Under the pieces are notes generated by a model. The model did no database searches, was not told the DNA's origin, and saw only the letters and a list, made by a program, of their open reading frames with translations. Below, in pieces: positions 11,055 through 22,200 of a DNA stretch of 64,000 nt. The DNA comes from Ophiodon elongatus. Taxonomy: Eukaryota > Chordata > Actinopteri > Perciformes > Hexagrammidae. The position numbers and the translations under genes were made by a program. The stretch is from the NCBI GenBank assembly GCA_016806645.1, contig JACSYO010002118.1:1-64000 (forward strand), in the 5' to 3' direction. Position 1 is the stretch's first letter, and each line of letters opens with the position of its first letter.

Positions 11055-13642
11055 GAACATCTTCTTCCTGTCGGCTTTGCCCTCGACATTCTTACGCCAG
11101 TCGCCGACCGCCTCTCCGGCCTGAGGGACGAACAGGTGGAGCACAGTCACGCGGGCGTCCATATTTACCACGACACCGTATTCACCACGACAACAACATG
11201 ACTCACCTCCTCCTTGACCTCCTTCTTGACCTGCTTCAGGTTGGCCCTCAGGTCCATGGTCACCTTGTGCTTCCCCCCCAGCAGAGCCTGCAGCATGGAG
11301 TCGGCCGACATGCGGACCTTCCTCAGGGCCGGCTTCTTCACTCCGGCCAGCTCCACCACCTTCAGCTTCAGATCGTTGATCTGGAGGCAGAAGACACGGT
11401 AACGTCCTCGAGCACGACTCAGTATCTTACTGTAATCACCGATCACTGATGATCCATATTAACAGATACAACTCATATATCATCTGTTATTATAGATAAT
11501 TATGTCTGTTATATATCATCTGATATTATAGAGTATATAAAGTCATTAGAATGACCTTTACCAGCTGCAACATTTAAGTGATGAACACATTAATGCAACA
11601 ATAATTAGAATAAATTATTCTGCAGAATGAGTGCTAATACTTTATTTTCTTTATTGCATTAAAGGGTTTAAAGGTTGCAGCAGCTTTCACCTCTTTGTCG
11701 GCCTTTTGCACTTTGGACTCGGTGTCGTATCTCTCCTCGTCGATCTTGTCGAGGATCTGGTGCAGCTTTTTGCAGATTTCCTGTTGATATGAAAAAGAAA
11801 CAAAAGTCATCTCTTCTGCTCGTCTTTGGACTAAAGTTCATCTGCTTCAGGGTTTTTTTACCATCAGAGTCGCCTGGTCTCCGCTCATTTCGGGGGCGGA
11901 GCATTTCTCCGCCATGTAAGCGTCTTTAGCGGCTTTATTGTCGATGGTTTCCTGCTCCAGCCAGGAAGCAGCGATCTGCAGGATCACACTCTGCAGGACA
12001 AACATGGATTAGTGAGCCGGCCAACAGGGCACAGACCCAGGGGCCCAGAGAGCCAGGGGCCCCACAGGCCTTCACCGGCAAAATGTACCTCAAAGAGACA
12101 CGTTCAAACCAGGAAGTGACTCAAAACGAGCACAAAGAAACACAAAACGACCAGGAAGTGACTCAAATAGCCACAGAACCTTAAAACAAATACAAAGAGA
12201 CACTAAGCAAATGCAGTGAAACAAAACGACTACAGAAAGGAGCAAAATGACCACAAAGATACACAGAACAACTACAAAGATACACAGAACAACTACAAAG
12301 ATACACAGAACAACTACAAAGATACACAGAACAACTACAAAGATACATAGAACAACTACAAAGATACACAGAACAACTACAAAGATACACAGAACAACTA
12401 CAAAGATACACAGAACAACTACAAAGATACACAGAACAACTACAAAGATACACAGAACAACTACAAAGATACATAGAACAACTACAAAGATACATAGAAC
12501 AACTACAAAGATCATAGAACAACTACAAAGATACACAGAACAACTACAAAGATACACAGAACAACTACAAAGATACACAGAACAACTACAAAGATACACA
12601 GAACAACTACAAAGATACATAGAACAACTACAAAGATACACAGAACAACTACAAAGATACACAGAACAACTACAAAGATACACAGAACAACTACAAAGAT
12701 ACATAGAACAACTACAAAGATACATAGAACAACTACAAAGATCATAGAACAACTACAAAGATACACAGAACAACTACAAAGAGACATAGAACAACTACAA
12801 AGAAACATAAAAAGACTACAAAGAGACAAAATTAAAAGAAAAAGACACAGAATAACTACAAAAAGATTCAAAACAACCACAAAGACACAAAAGATAACCA
12901 CAAAAAGACACGTGGCATAAAAAAAAGACAAAATGACAACACGAAGAGATGCAAAACAACCACAAAGAAACTCAAAACAACCACAAAGAGACAAATGGCA
13001 CACATAATGGGAACATAAAAATATACAAAATGACAACACAAAGGAGCAACACAACCACAAAGAGACCGCAAAGAGATGCATCAGAACTACAAAGAGACAC
13101 AGAACAACAAAGAAACTCAAAACAACCACAATGAGACAAATGGAACACAAAGATACACATAATGGGAACATAAAAAGACAAAAAATAACAACACAAAGGA
13201 GAAAAATAACCACAAAAAGACAGAACAACCACAAAGAAACATAAAACCAGTATAAAGTCTGAGTCTTGTTGGTGGGTGGTTGCATGTCTGGTTCTGGGCC
13301 CGTTGTCCACCAGGACACGGAGACCGATTACAGCTGGTGTTAAGTTACGACAGTAAACAGATAAACATGAGCTCACGCCCAGCAGACAGCTGGAGGACCC
13401 ACGTCTGTATTTATTAGTTATTTCCTCCTGATTATAAAGACATTGTTACGTCTCACCTTGAGATGGTGCCTGCGGCTCGATGTCATCTTCTTTCCCCTTT
13501 AATCAACGAAGAAGCGTATTAATAACGATGTCCAGGGATTCTCATACCAGGGATTCTCATAAAACATTGAATATTGTTAAATCTAGAGACAATTCTGTCT
13601 TTAGATTAAGAATAAACAATAAACTCATACTCACTCAGACAT
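11043..13642 (-). CDS. Troponin I, fast skeletal type (TnI-b), complete
   Basis: Six coding exons: 13,642-13,635; 13,496-13,457; 11,990-11,862; 11,780-11,691; 11,380-11,207; 11,120-11,043 (stop TAG). All have AG/GT borders and the phases keep the frame, giving 172 residues. The N-terminus is MSEGKKMTSSRRHHLK. Residues 17-59 (SVILQIAASWLEQE...) bind troponin C, 60-89 (starting EICKKLHQILDKIDEERYD) form the coiled-coil arm with troponin T, 102-112 (GVKKPALRKVR) are the inhibitory peptide, followed by the switch segment MSADSMLQALLGGKHKV. The C-terminus contains VGDWRKNVEGKADRKKMFETS. The inhibitory region is one residue shorter than in TnI-d and -e, where GKF precedes the basic run. The final serine and the stop lie inside an 11-bp tandem repeat; TnI-c ends ETA. 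Introns 4 and 6 are very short (81 and 86 bp), while intron 3 is filled by a 21-bp array. Non-coding exon 1 is at about 15.8 kb. Confidence 0.94.
12248..13240. repeat. 21-bp minisatellite in intron 3 of TnI-b, decaying rightwards
   Basis: From 12,248 to about 12,790 there are about 26 near-identical copies of a 21-bp unit containing aactacaaagatacacagaa; some read tacataga and two have a one-base deletion near 12,512 and 12,740. Beyond 12,790 the array decays into loose acaaagagacacaaaa-type units up to about 13,240. The gradient from uniform to degenerate suggests recent expansion at the left part. Confidence 0.93.
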
Positions 13643-13671
13643 CTTGACTTCTTTTTAGTTTCAGACTCTAA

Positions 13672-14539
13672 CTATTAGAAAAATGAAACAATTAAAACCA
13701 TATAAAGTTAGTTACCTAAACACTTGTTTTCTAAACCGATGAACAATAACATACAATATTATTATATTATACAAATCAGGAAATATCAAAGACTTTAAAT
13801 CTGCTATAAAACTTAACTAGTATTTGTATATAAACTAATAAACTGAACCAACATAATTTTATTGGATTATTTAATTAATCATACAAACATAAACTTTATA
13901 ATCAAACTATCTATTCTCTTTATTATTATTTTAAAATCACTTCTCTTACAATTATTTGAAAATTCTTAAGTTTTAAAACATTTTATCTAAAACTTTCAAA
14001 TTAAAATATGCTTTTTTATATTTTAATGTTTTTGTTCTAATAGGAATTTATTTGAATCATGTTTCAAAATGTAAATTCCACTTTCTTAATTCATTGTACA
14101 GTAAATATATAGAATACTATCATTTTTATTTTTTTATTAAATTAAAAATATTCTATTTTTACTTTTTAACTATTAACTAAATGTTAAATAATAATAGTTA
14201 ATATTCTTCTAAGCAAAACAAAACACAACAGATGAATCATCTCATGTGATTCCAGAAGGTCAAAGACAAAAATATATCTATAAACTTCTTTATATTAATA
14301 AATTCAGTGTTAGTTTCTGTGTTTGTCAAACTGCGGTCTGAGGGCCTCTGGGGGCCCCTCAGCAGCTTCCAGGGGACCATTTCTGTGTGAGGTCAGATCT
14401 AATCCTGGCTGGGGGTTTAAAGGTCAACGGTGACATTCATGAGGATTTGTTTATGAGCGGTAACGAGAGAGGTAAGTGACGGAATTACTAATCAGATAAA
14501 AATCTAAATATAATTTTAACCAAACTCTGATTCATAATT
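13672..14539. other. Intron 1 of TnI-b, left part: AT-rich, nothing recognised
   Basis: Strongly AT-rich unique DNA between exon 2 of TnI-b and the TA-rich block. No exon, promoter or mobile element recognised. Confidence 0.5.
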
Positions 14540-14554
14540 TCACTAATTTAATAT

Positions 14555-14605
<51 letters not shown>

Positions 14606-14720
14606 ATAATATATATTCATAATTTCACTCGTTTAATATTATATATATATATAATATATTCATATATTCATATATATAAATAGATATATATATAATATTA
14701 AACGAGTGAAATTATGAATA

Positions 14721-14772
<52 letters not shown>

Positions 14773-14933
14773 CATGTATGTATATACATACATATATATA
14801 TATATATATAATATATAATAAAAAGATATAAAAGGTTTTTCATGCTCTTGAAAAGCCTTTTTCAAGAGCATTTGTTTTAATTTATGAATGTGTTTACTAT
14901 GATTATTATTATTAATATTGTTAGTGTAGTTGT

Positions 14934-14972
<39 letters not shown>

Positions 14973-15072
14973 GAAATTATGAATATATATATATATAATA
15001 TAATAAATATATATATAATATAATATATATATATATATATATATATTCATAATTTCACTAGTTCAATATTAT
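14540..15072. repeat. TA-rich block with a recurring 26-bp motif
   Basis: Long TA runs carrying four copies of a motif that starts attcataatttcact and ends aatatt: about 14,529, 14,615-14,640, the inverted copy at 14,694-14,719 and about 15,047. The second and third are exact reverse complements and could form a large cruciform or hairpin. A separate perfect 13-bp inverted repeat (atgctcttgaaaa) lies at 14,842-14,871. A diverged copy of that neighbourhood recurs at about 15,088-15,190. Confidence 0.85.
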
Positions 15073-15775
15073 ATGAATTATATATATAAAAGGCTTTTAA
15101 TGCTCTTATTGTTTTCATTTGTGGATGTTTTCACTACGATTATTATTATTATTATTATTATTATTAATATTGTAGTTGTTTTTGTGATTACAGCAGTCCA
15201 ACCCCTCTCATTAATCCTGTGGATGCAGAATCAGTGGATTTGAGGTTTTCTACGCCAACTGACCGGTTGGGTTCTAAAGATCAGCAGAAATATGATATTA
15301 AGAATATTTCCCCTCGGAGGTCACCGGACACACGAGACTCAGAGGAGACGACCTGAAGGAGCCAGACGCTCCACGTCGCGGAGAAAGACAAAAACAAAAA
15401 GCATCCACGACTTCTTCAGGTGGAGACGCACAACTTCACAAGTGTTTAATGCAAAAGATCAGAAAGTTGAGACATTCAGAAGAAGAACTCAACTCCTGAA
15501 TCACTTAAAACTTGTGTTTTTCTTTGGATACAGAAACTAAACTGCTCCATCTTTTTGTTTCTGAGAACTCCAGATGACACGTTGTTCCATATGAACAGAT
15601 TTAACTGATATTAAGTACTTTATTTGTCCAGAAAAGCTCTTTTTTTAAACATTTTTGCAAACCAGAACATCAAGCCATCGTCAAAACTAGTAAAACGTGT
15701 GATTGTTACTTCAAAGTGAACAGAAGATAAAGATTCACCTTCACTTGAAACCCACACAGGAGAAGAGTTCCTCAC
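15073..15775. other. Intron 1 of TnI-b, right part
   Basis: Unique DNA with an ATT microsatellite at about 15,138-15,168. Short open frames here show no recognisable protein motif. It ends at the exon 1 donor. Confidence 0.5.
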
Positions 15776-15937
15776 CTTCGCAGTGACGATGACGAGGAGG
15801 AGGAGGAGGAGGAGGACAGGGACCGACTGGAGGACCGGGACGTGGCGAGAGGAGGCGCAGACTAACCAGTGAACTCTGCGGCGGGTTATATGCACTCTGA
15901 CTTCTCTTTTAAGGCCACGAGGAGCTCCTGAAATACC
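15776..15937 (-). promoter_or_regulatory. TnI-b core promoter and non-coding exon 1
   Basis: On the minus strand, a TATAA-type box (ATATAA, 15,891-15,886) precedes a donor (GAAG|GTGAGG, exon end 15,776), predicting an exon 1 of about 85 bp that includes a short CCT repeat. Upstream only the distal end of the block shared by the other TnI promoters remains: plus-strand gagctcctgaaatacc at 15,922-15,937. The TTTATGG and CCAAT parts are missing here, so this gene may be controlled differently. A second possible donor lies near 15,737. Confidence 0.65.
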
Positions 15938-17844
15938 TTCATCCTCTGAGCGCCCGCCTCGTAAATCCCCATCACCCACGTCAGCTCCGTCCTCGTGCGG
16001 GAGAAGAGAAAGTTATAGTTATAGTTATAGGTCAATATATATTCACACCTCGAGTCGTTGGACAGGAGAAGAATGTAACCTGATAACAGATTACTAATAA
16101 AGTATCGTTGTTTTCAGGACTCGTAAATGAACTTTTATCTGTAAAGTCACAGCTCGAAGACTTTTTATAGACAAAAACATTCTCTCAACGTTTATTTTAT
16201 TGATTATGTTTATATTGTTTCATATGACTTCTTCTCACATGTCGCTCCTTTTGCTTGATGTTGACTGTTTTTAAATTGTTTTTATTCATTCATTTATTTG
16301 TCAACCTTTTATGTTCACTATTTGTCTATTTTGATAAGTGCTATATCAACAGTGTATTATTATTATTAGTAATAATAATAATTAATAGTAGTAGTAATAA
16401 TAATAATTATTATTATTATTATCATTGCTACTACTAATAATTATTATCATTATTAGTAATAATAATAATAATAACAATAAAATTAAACTTATAATAATAA
16501 TATTATTATTATAAATATACAAAAGCTTTAGTTTTACAATAATCCTAATTAGGAAAAATGTAAACCAGATAAAAAATAAAAGCCTTTAGAAGTTCTGATT
16601 TTACATGTTTACATGTTTTTTAAGAATAATTTAACAATAGCTGGAAAAATTATTATTAGCCGGCACATTTACGTTGATGGTGATTAAAAAAACAAAACAA
16701 CAATCATAAAAAAAAAGAACAGAAGTGAGAAGAAGTTAATAAAGACGTTAAAGGTCCTGAAGAATTCAGACTTACTAAATAAATAGTTACGAGACCTGAA
16801 ACCAGGTCTGTGTTTTACACAGGACCCGAACTGAGGTCTCCTGGGTGAAAGTCCTGCGTTTGTTTGATGCTGTAAAAAGTAGAAAAAGTAGCGTGGAATT
16901 AAAAGTAGACGTGAAATGTAAATATTTAAGTAAAGTACGAGCACCTGAGCGTGTGCTTAACATTCCAGCAGCAGGTAAATAAAATATCAATAAAGAGATA
17001 AAGACTTCAGAGACTCACCTTCTCTGTTGCTGCTGCAGCTCAGATCCAGACTGAAGACAGAAATAAAACTAAACGGTTAAAACAAAGACCAATAACTTCA
17101 GCTTCATGCTGTATGAAACAATATTTACTGGAGAAAATATTAATAATGTTAATTAAATAGAAAGAGATGATGCTCACCTTCTGTTGGAGTCCATCTCTGA
17201 TCAATAGTGTCCATTAGGAGATAATAATGAATAAATAAAATACATATATATGAGGTATAACTGTGACAGTTAACTACATTAAAATGCTAATATTTTATGC
17301 AAAGTTTCATATGAAAATGTTCGAGAAGTTTTTTCCAAGTGTTTTTTTTTCTTCTTTTATTTTTAGTAAAAAAATTTTATTATTATTATTATTATTACTA
17401 TGTTTAGATGATTCCTTTCGCACAAAAATTTGTTCAAACTTTTTGTGATTTAAATAATTTAAAGTCTTCTGTCCTGAGACGAAGACAGAAGGTGTGAAAC
17501 AGGAAGTCTTCTACTGACCCCTTGTGGTCGATGGAGGCAACAACACCTCAACACTATAACACGATGTACTATAATGTAATTATAACGTAGATGGAACTAG
17601 ATTTAAGTGTTTATTAATGTATTTATAAAAAGCTATAACTACGTAGATAATAAGACTAAATAGTAATAAACAGCTCTAATAATATGAAATACATTACAGT
17701 GTTTAATAAGACAATTAAATGTTTATATGCTGCTTATTAATGATACATGAAGGGACTTAGAGTAAATTGTTGCAGAATACGATAATTATTATTAAATGGA
17801 TGAGGTGGTTAAAAAAAACCTAAACATTGTTGATTTTCAAACAA
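15938..17844. other. Intergenic DNA between TnI-b and TnI-c
   Basis: AT-rich. It contains a TAT/ATA trinucleotide stretch (about 16,355-16,510) and no clear gene. On the minus strand there is a possible 32-bp exon (17,050-17,019, acceptor cttcag, donor GTGAGT) and, upstream of it, an ATG in good context followed by a donor (about 17,200-17,178); joined, they would begin MDSNRSLDL. I cannot connect these to any known protein. Confidence 0.4.
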
Positions 17845-18050
17845 GGAGGAGGAGGAGGAGGAGGAAGAGGAGGAGGAGGAGGAGGAGGAGGAGGAGGAGG
17901 AGGAGGAGGAGGAGGAGGAGGAGGAAGGAGGAGGAGGGAGGAGGAGGAGGAGGAGGAGGAGGGAGGAGGAGGAGGAGGAGGAGGAGGAGGAGGAAGAGGA
18001 GGAGGAGGAGGAGGAGGAGGAGGAGGAGGAGGAGGAGGAGGAGGAGGAGG
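17845..18050. repeat. (GGA)n microsatellite
   Basis: About 200 bp of GGA triplets with occasional GAA and one-base slips. It is intergenic, beyond the 3' end of TnI-c. Confidence 0.97.
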
Positions 18051-18749
18051 TTTGAAATCCTTAGTTATATTATATAGGATATTATTACATCATATTTATG
18101 GTTAATTACTAATTAAAATGTAATTACTAAATACAAATTATCTTTAAAATATACATTTTACAAACATTTATACTGAGCATATCTCAAGTTCACCTACTTT
18201 TTCTAGAGCTTTCAGCAGTGTCTCATGGTCTTCTTCAGCAGATGTTTAGGTTTGGTCACGTGACAGGTTGCCGTGGTAACGAGTGGTAACGGAGTCGAAA
18301 GCTCTGGAAAGGCTCGTAAGTGAACATTGAGTTGAGAACAGTTTACCAGAGATATATTTTTGGGGTTGAGTTTATTTAAAATATGAAATTTCTAAATTTG
18401 AACTCATCTAAAAAAAATTCAAATTAAAAAAACCCACAACAATGAAAGTTTCTTCCTGAATCTGTGAAGCGACTTTTAAACAAAGCCGAGTCAGAATTCA
18501 CTTTTCACAGCTCCCTGAACACGTAAATATGGATGAAAATACAAATAACTTCAGTCCCGTTCACATCAATCAGCTGTTTTTAAATTCTAATGACATTAAA
18601 GAAGAGTAACTATAATTTTGTTTAAGTTAATATGAACTTTGACTCTCAGTAAATGTGTTCACGGTCCCTGAATGATAACAAAAAACAAGCCTTAATTCTC
18701 TTTAAGTGTCGGTTTTGCGTTAAAAAACAAACAGGAAAGAAGCTGAATG
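18051..18749. other. Unique intergenic DNA, nothing recognised
   Basis: AT-rich sequence downstream of TnI-c. No exon or mobile element seen. Confidence 0.4.
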
Positions 18750-18920
18750 TTGCTTTGTGTGTTTTACGTGTTTTACGTGTTTTATGTGTTTTACGTATTT
18801 TACGTGTTTTATGTGTTTTATGTGTTTTTTGTGTTTTATGTGTTTTACGTATTTTACGTGTTTTATGTGTTTTACGTGTTTTATGTGTTTTACGTGTTTT
18901 ACGTGTTTTCTGTGTTTCGT
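18750..18920. repeat. 9-bp minisatellite (gtgttttac / gtgttttat)
   Basis: About 19 tandem copies of gtgtttta(c/t) with cgtattt(t)ac variants. The reading frame stays open because of the 9-bp period; it is not a gene. Confidence 0.93.
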
Positions 18921-18987
18921 CTGCAGCGTCACGGAGTCAGAGACAGAATACCTCACGACGACCAGCAGACGTAAGAGGCAAAACACG

Positions 18988-18993
18988 TTTATT
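18988..18993 (-). terminator. Putative poly(A) signal of TnI-c (AATAAA)
   Basis: AATAAA on the minus strand, about 275 bases after the TnI-c stop. Assigned by position and exact hexamer. Confidence 0.55.
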
Positions 18994-19221
18994 ACCAAAA
19001 ACAATACGAAGCAGGAAGTTGTCAAAAGTGAACCTCAGCAGCACAGCAGGAAACAGGAAGTGTCCCTTCAGAATAAAAGTCTAATATTAGAGAGAGACAC
19101 CAGAGACTAAAGGGGCCGCGTGTCACCTGAACCACTCGCTTTACAAATGTACAATAACAGGCCGAGCTGAAACTCACAGTTTTAATGAAACAAAAAAAAA
19201 AGTTCTTTCAATTCAATTCAA

Positions 19222-19259
19222 AATTCCATAAATTCCATAAATTCCATAAATTCCATAAA
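19222..19259. repeat. 9-bp repeat (aattccata) in the TnI-c 3' UTR
   Basis: Four copies of aattccata starting about 10 bp beyond the TnI-c stop codon on the transcribed side. It is a second case of a tandem array next to a TnI stop. Confidence 0.85.
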
Positions 19260-19268
19260 AAAAAGTCT

Positions 19269-22200
19269 TTAGGCGGTCTCGAACATCTTCTTCCTGTCGG
19301 CCTTGTCCTCGATGTTCTTACGCCAGTCGCCAGCGGCTTCCAGCGGCTGCAGAGGAGGAAGATGAATTATTATTATTATTATTATTAAAAGTTATTTCAA
19401 TCAGAATCAAGTTTGTTTTCAAGTGTTGAAGATTTTGACTTTATTGTATTCAGAAAACTATTTTCATTCAAACTTCTGCTTTGCGTCATTTCTCACACAA
19501 TAAGAAGTGTTTTTTGTCTTGTTTGTGTCCAAAAAATGTGAACACGAAATATTTTGGTGTAAATTTACAACTTTAATACTTAATTATTTGTTTTTTTTCT
19601 TGGAATATTAACCCCTCCCCCTCTGATTTTTGTTTCGACCTGTATCACTATATGTTTGTTTTATCTAATATTTAAGTTTCTTTATAAAAACATATTATAA
19701 CTTTATAATCTCAGAGATATTCAAGTTTTGGTGTAAATTTACAACTTTAATACTTAATTCTTTGTTTTTCTTCTTGGAATATTAACCCCTCCCCCTTTGT
19801 TTTTTGTTTCGGCCTGTATCACTATGTTTGTTTTATCTAATATTTATATTATCTTCCTTAATACAGACGCATGTTTAACTTAAAGTAACTAAATCTGGTA
19901 AATCAGATGCAAAAGTCATAATTTTTCTGTACACATAATTCTGTTGAACACGTCTTTCTGGAAGTAGAGTATTTTCTTTTTTATTCTGACTTTGGACAAA
20001 ACAATTTTGAACAAAATCGGACACAGTAAAGTTAATCTGAATTAACTTTATAATGGTAATAATGTTTCTAATATGTCTGTCCCTTGTATGAAGTTAATAG
20101 TGTTAATATCTTTGTAATAATGTTGAGGTTTGGCCTAAACAAACACTGAAGGTGTGACTTTGGGCCCTGGGTCATTGTGACAACATTTATCAAAATATTC
20201 ACGATATTTACAAACAAGTCGATTAATGGAGAAAATAATCAGCAAATTAATCCATAATGAGAATAATCATTAGTTAATAGTTAAAAATAAGCACCACCCC
20301 AGCCAATAAAATAACAATAATAACAATAATAACAATAATGATAATAGTAATTAATAATATTATTATTATCTAATGACATAAAATTATATATTTTTATACT
20401 TTTAATACTTAAACTACATGTTCCCCATTATGTAATGCAGTATTATCTGAGTACTTTTCCTGTACTAAAGCATCAGAATACTGAATGATGCCTGCAGTGA
20501 TTAAATATTGTAATATCGTGTAATAAGTGCGTAGCTCACCTCCTCCTTGACCTCCTTCTTGACCTGCTTCAGGTTGGCCCTCAGGTCCATGTTGACCGTG
20601 TGCTTGGAGCCCAGCAGAGCCTTCAGCATGGCGTCAGCAGACATGCGGACTCTCTTCAGGGCGGGTTTCTTCACTCCTGCCAGGTCCACCACTTTGATCC
20701 TCAGGTCTTCAATCTGAGAGCGACCGAGGACAAGTCTGATGATATGTCTTTCTTTATGTCATCAAATCGCATGAAAGACTCAGAAGCAGAAGTTTGTTTT
20801 GACTCTGACACTTTTGAAGCCTCGAGTTCGACATTTTGGCCGTCGCCATCTTGTTTTTATTGCAACCAGTGAACAGGAAGTGACCGTATATGGACTGAAG
20901 AGGATGTAGCGACCTGTCAATCACCCTGTAGCCCCGCCCCTAAAGCATCCCCAGCTTTATGGTCTGTTTGACTCTAAATGGACCATAATTTACTAAATGA
21001 ACATCATGCTGTATTGAAGAAGACTTGAAACTAGAGATTGAGACATAAACTCATGTTTACAATGTTTACTGAGGAATAAATCAAGAGAGAAGTAGAGTCA
21101 TTTTCTATAGACTTCTATACAACCAGAGGAGTCGCCCCCTGGTGGTCAGGAGAGAGAATGCAGCTTTAACACATGAAGCTTTGACTTCTATACAACCAGA
21201 GGAGTCGCCCCCTGGTGGTCAGGAGAGAGAATGCAGCTTTAACACATGAAGCTTTGACTTCTATACAACCAGAGGAGTCGCCCCCTGGTGGTCAGGAGAG
21301 AGAATAACCCTAACATCTTTGTTCTCAACTACTATATTATTTATACAATATTTACAATATTTATAAAACAAACAACAAAACAAACCTATTGTTTAGGCCT
21401 CCACTCGAAAATTGCATGCCCATACTAAAAAGAGTATATCTCTGCAACCACAAGGTATATTTGGATACTGGTGCTGTTATTATAAAGGGAACACCTGTGA
21501 GATGTGTTCAGATGTGTAAATATCAGTATATATATTACTGGTTAAGAGTAAATGAAGATGGCACACAGCAAAAATAAAAAAAAAGGTTACAGTTCGCCTA
21601 AAAAACAAAACACTTTCAGGATGATTACCCCTTAAGAATGATGCAGCTGCAGGTTTAAACGTCTACCAAGTCATAGCACAATATGTGAACATTCTCTCTG
21701 CAAAGATTGACTTTGATAAAGTGAAGCAGAAAAAGATTAGAGAGTCTTTAGTACAGACAGTTTAGGTGAGGTCTCCAAATCTGGCATTTTGGCACATTTT
21801 GGCACATTTTGGCACATTTTGGCACCATCTGTGCCATTTGAATTGTCTCATTTACCAAACTATATATTTCACTTGCATATCAGTAATGGTGTTCAATACG
21901 TCCAAATACGGCAGTAACATATACAATGCCAAACCAAAATAATGTTCTGTGCTCTGAAGCTCATTTGACAGAACATTCTGTCAAATGAGATTGACAGCAC
22001 TGTTAGCCAATCAGAATCAGTCCTGTGAGAAGCGCCAGCTCCTGTAGGCTGAAAGTCTAACCCTCCCCCACGTGGAAATTCTGGCACTTTACGAGCCCGG
22101 AATGATTTCAGTGCAACACAGGAAGTATGTCGAACATATTTCAGTGTGGATTTAGCGGAAGAAACGTAGCTTTCACAGCTTTTCATCGAATGTAAGTGAA

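Noticed and set aside
14540..15072. Replication origin or matrix attachment region in the TA block
   Set aside because: AT richness and cruciforms fit many TA microsatellites; nothing specific supports such a role.
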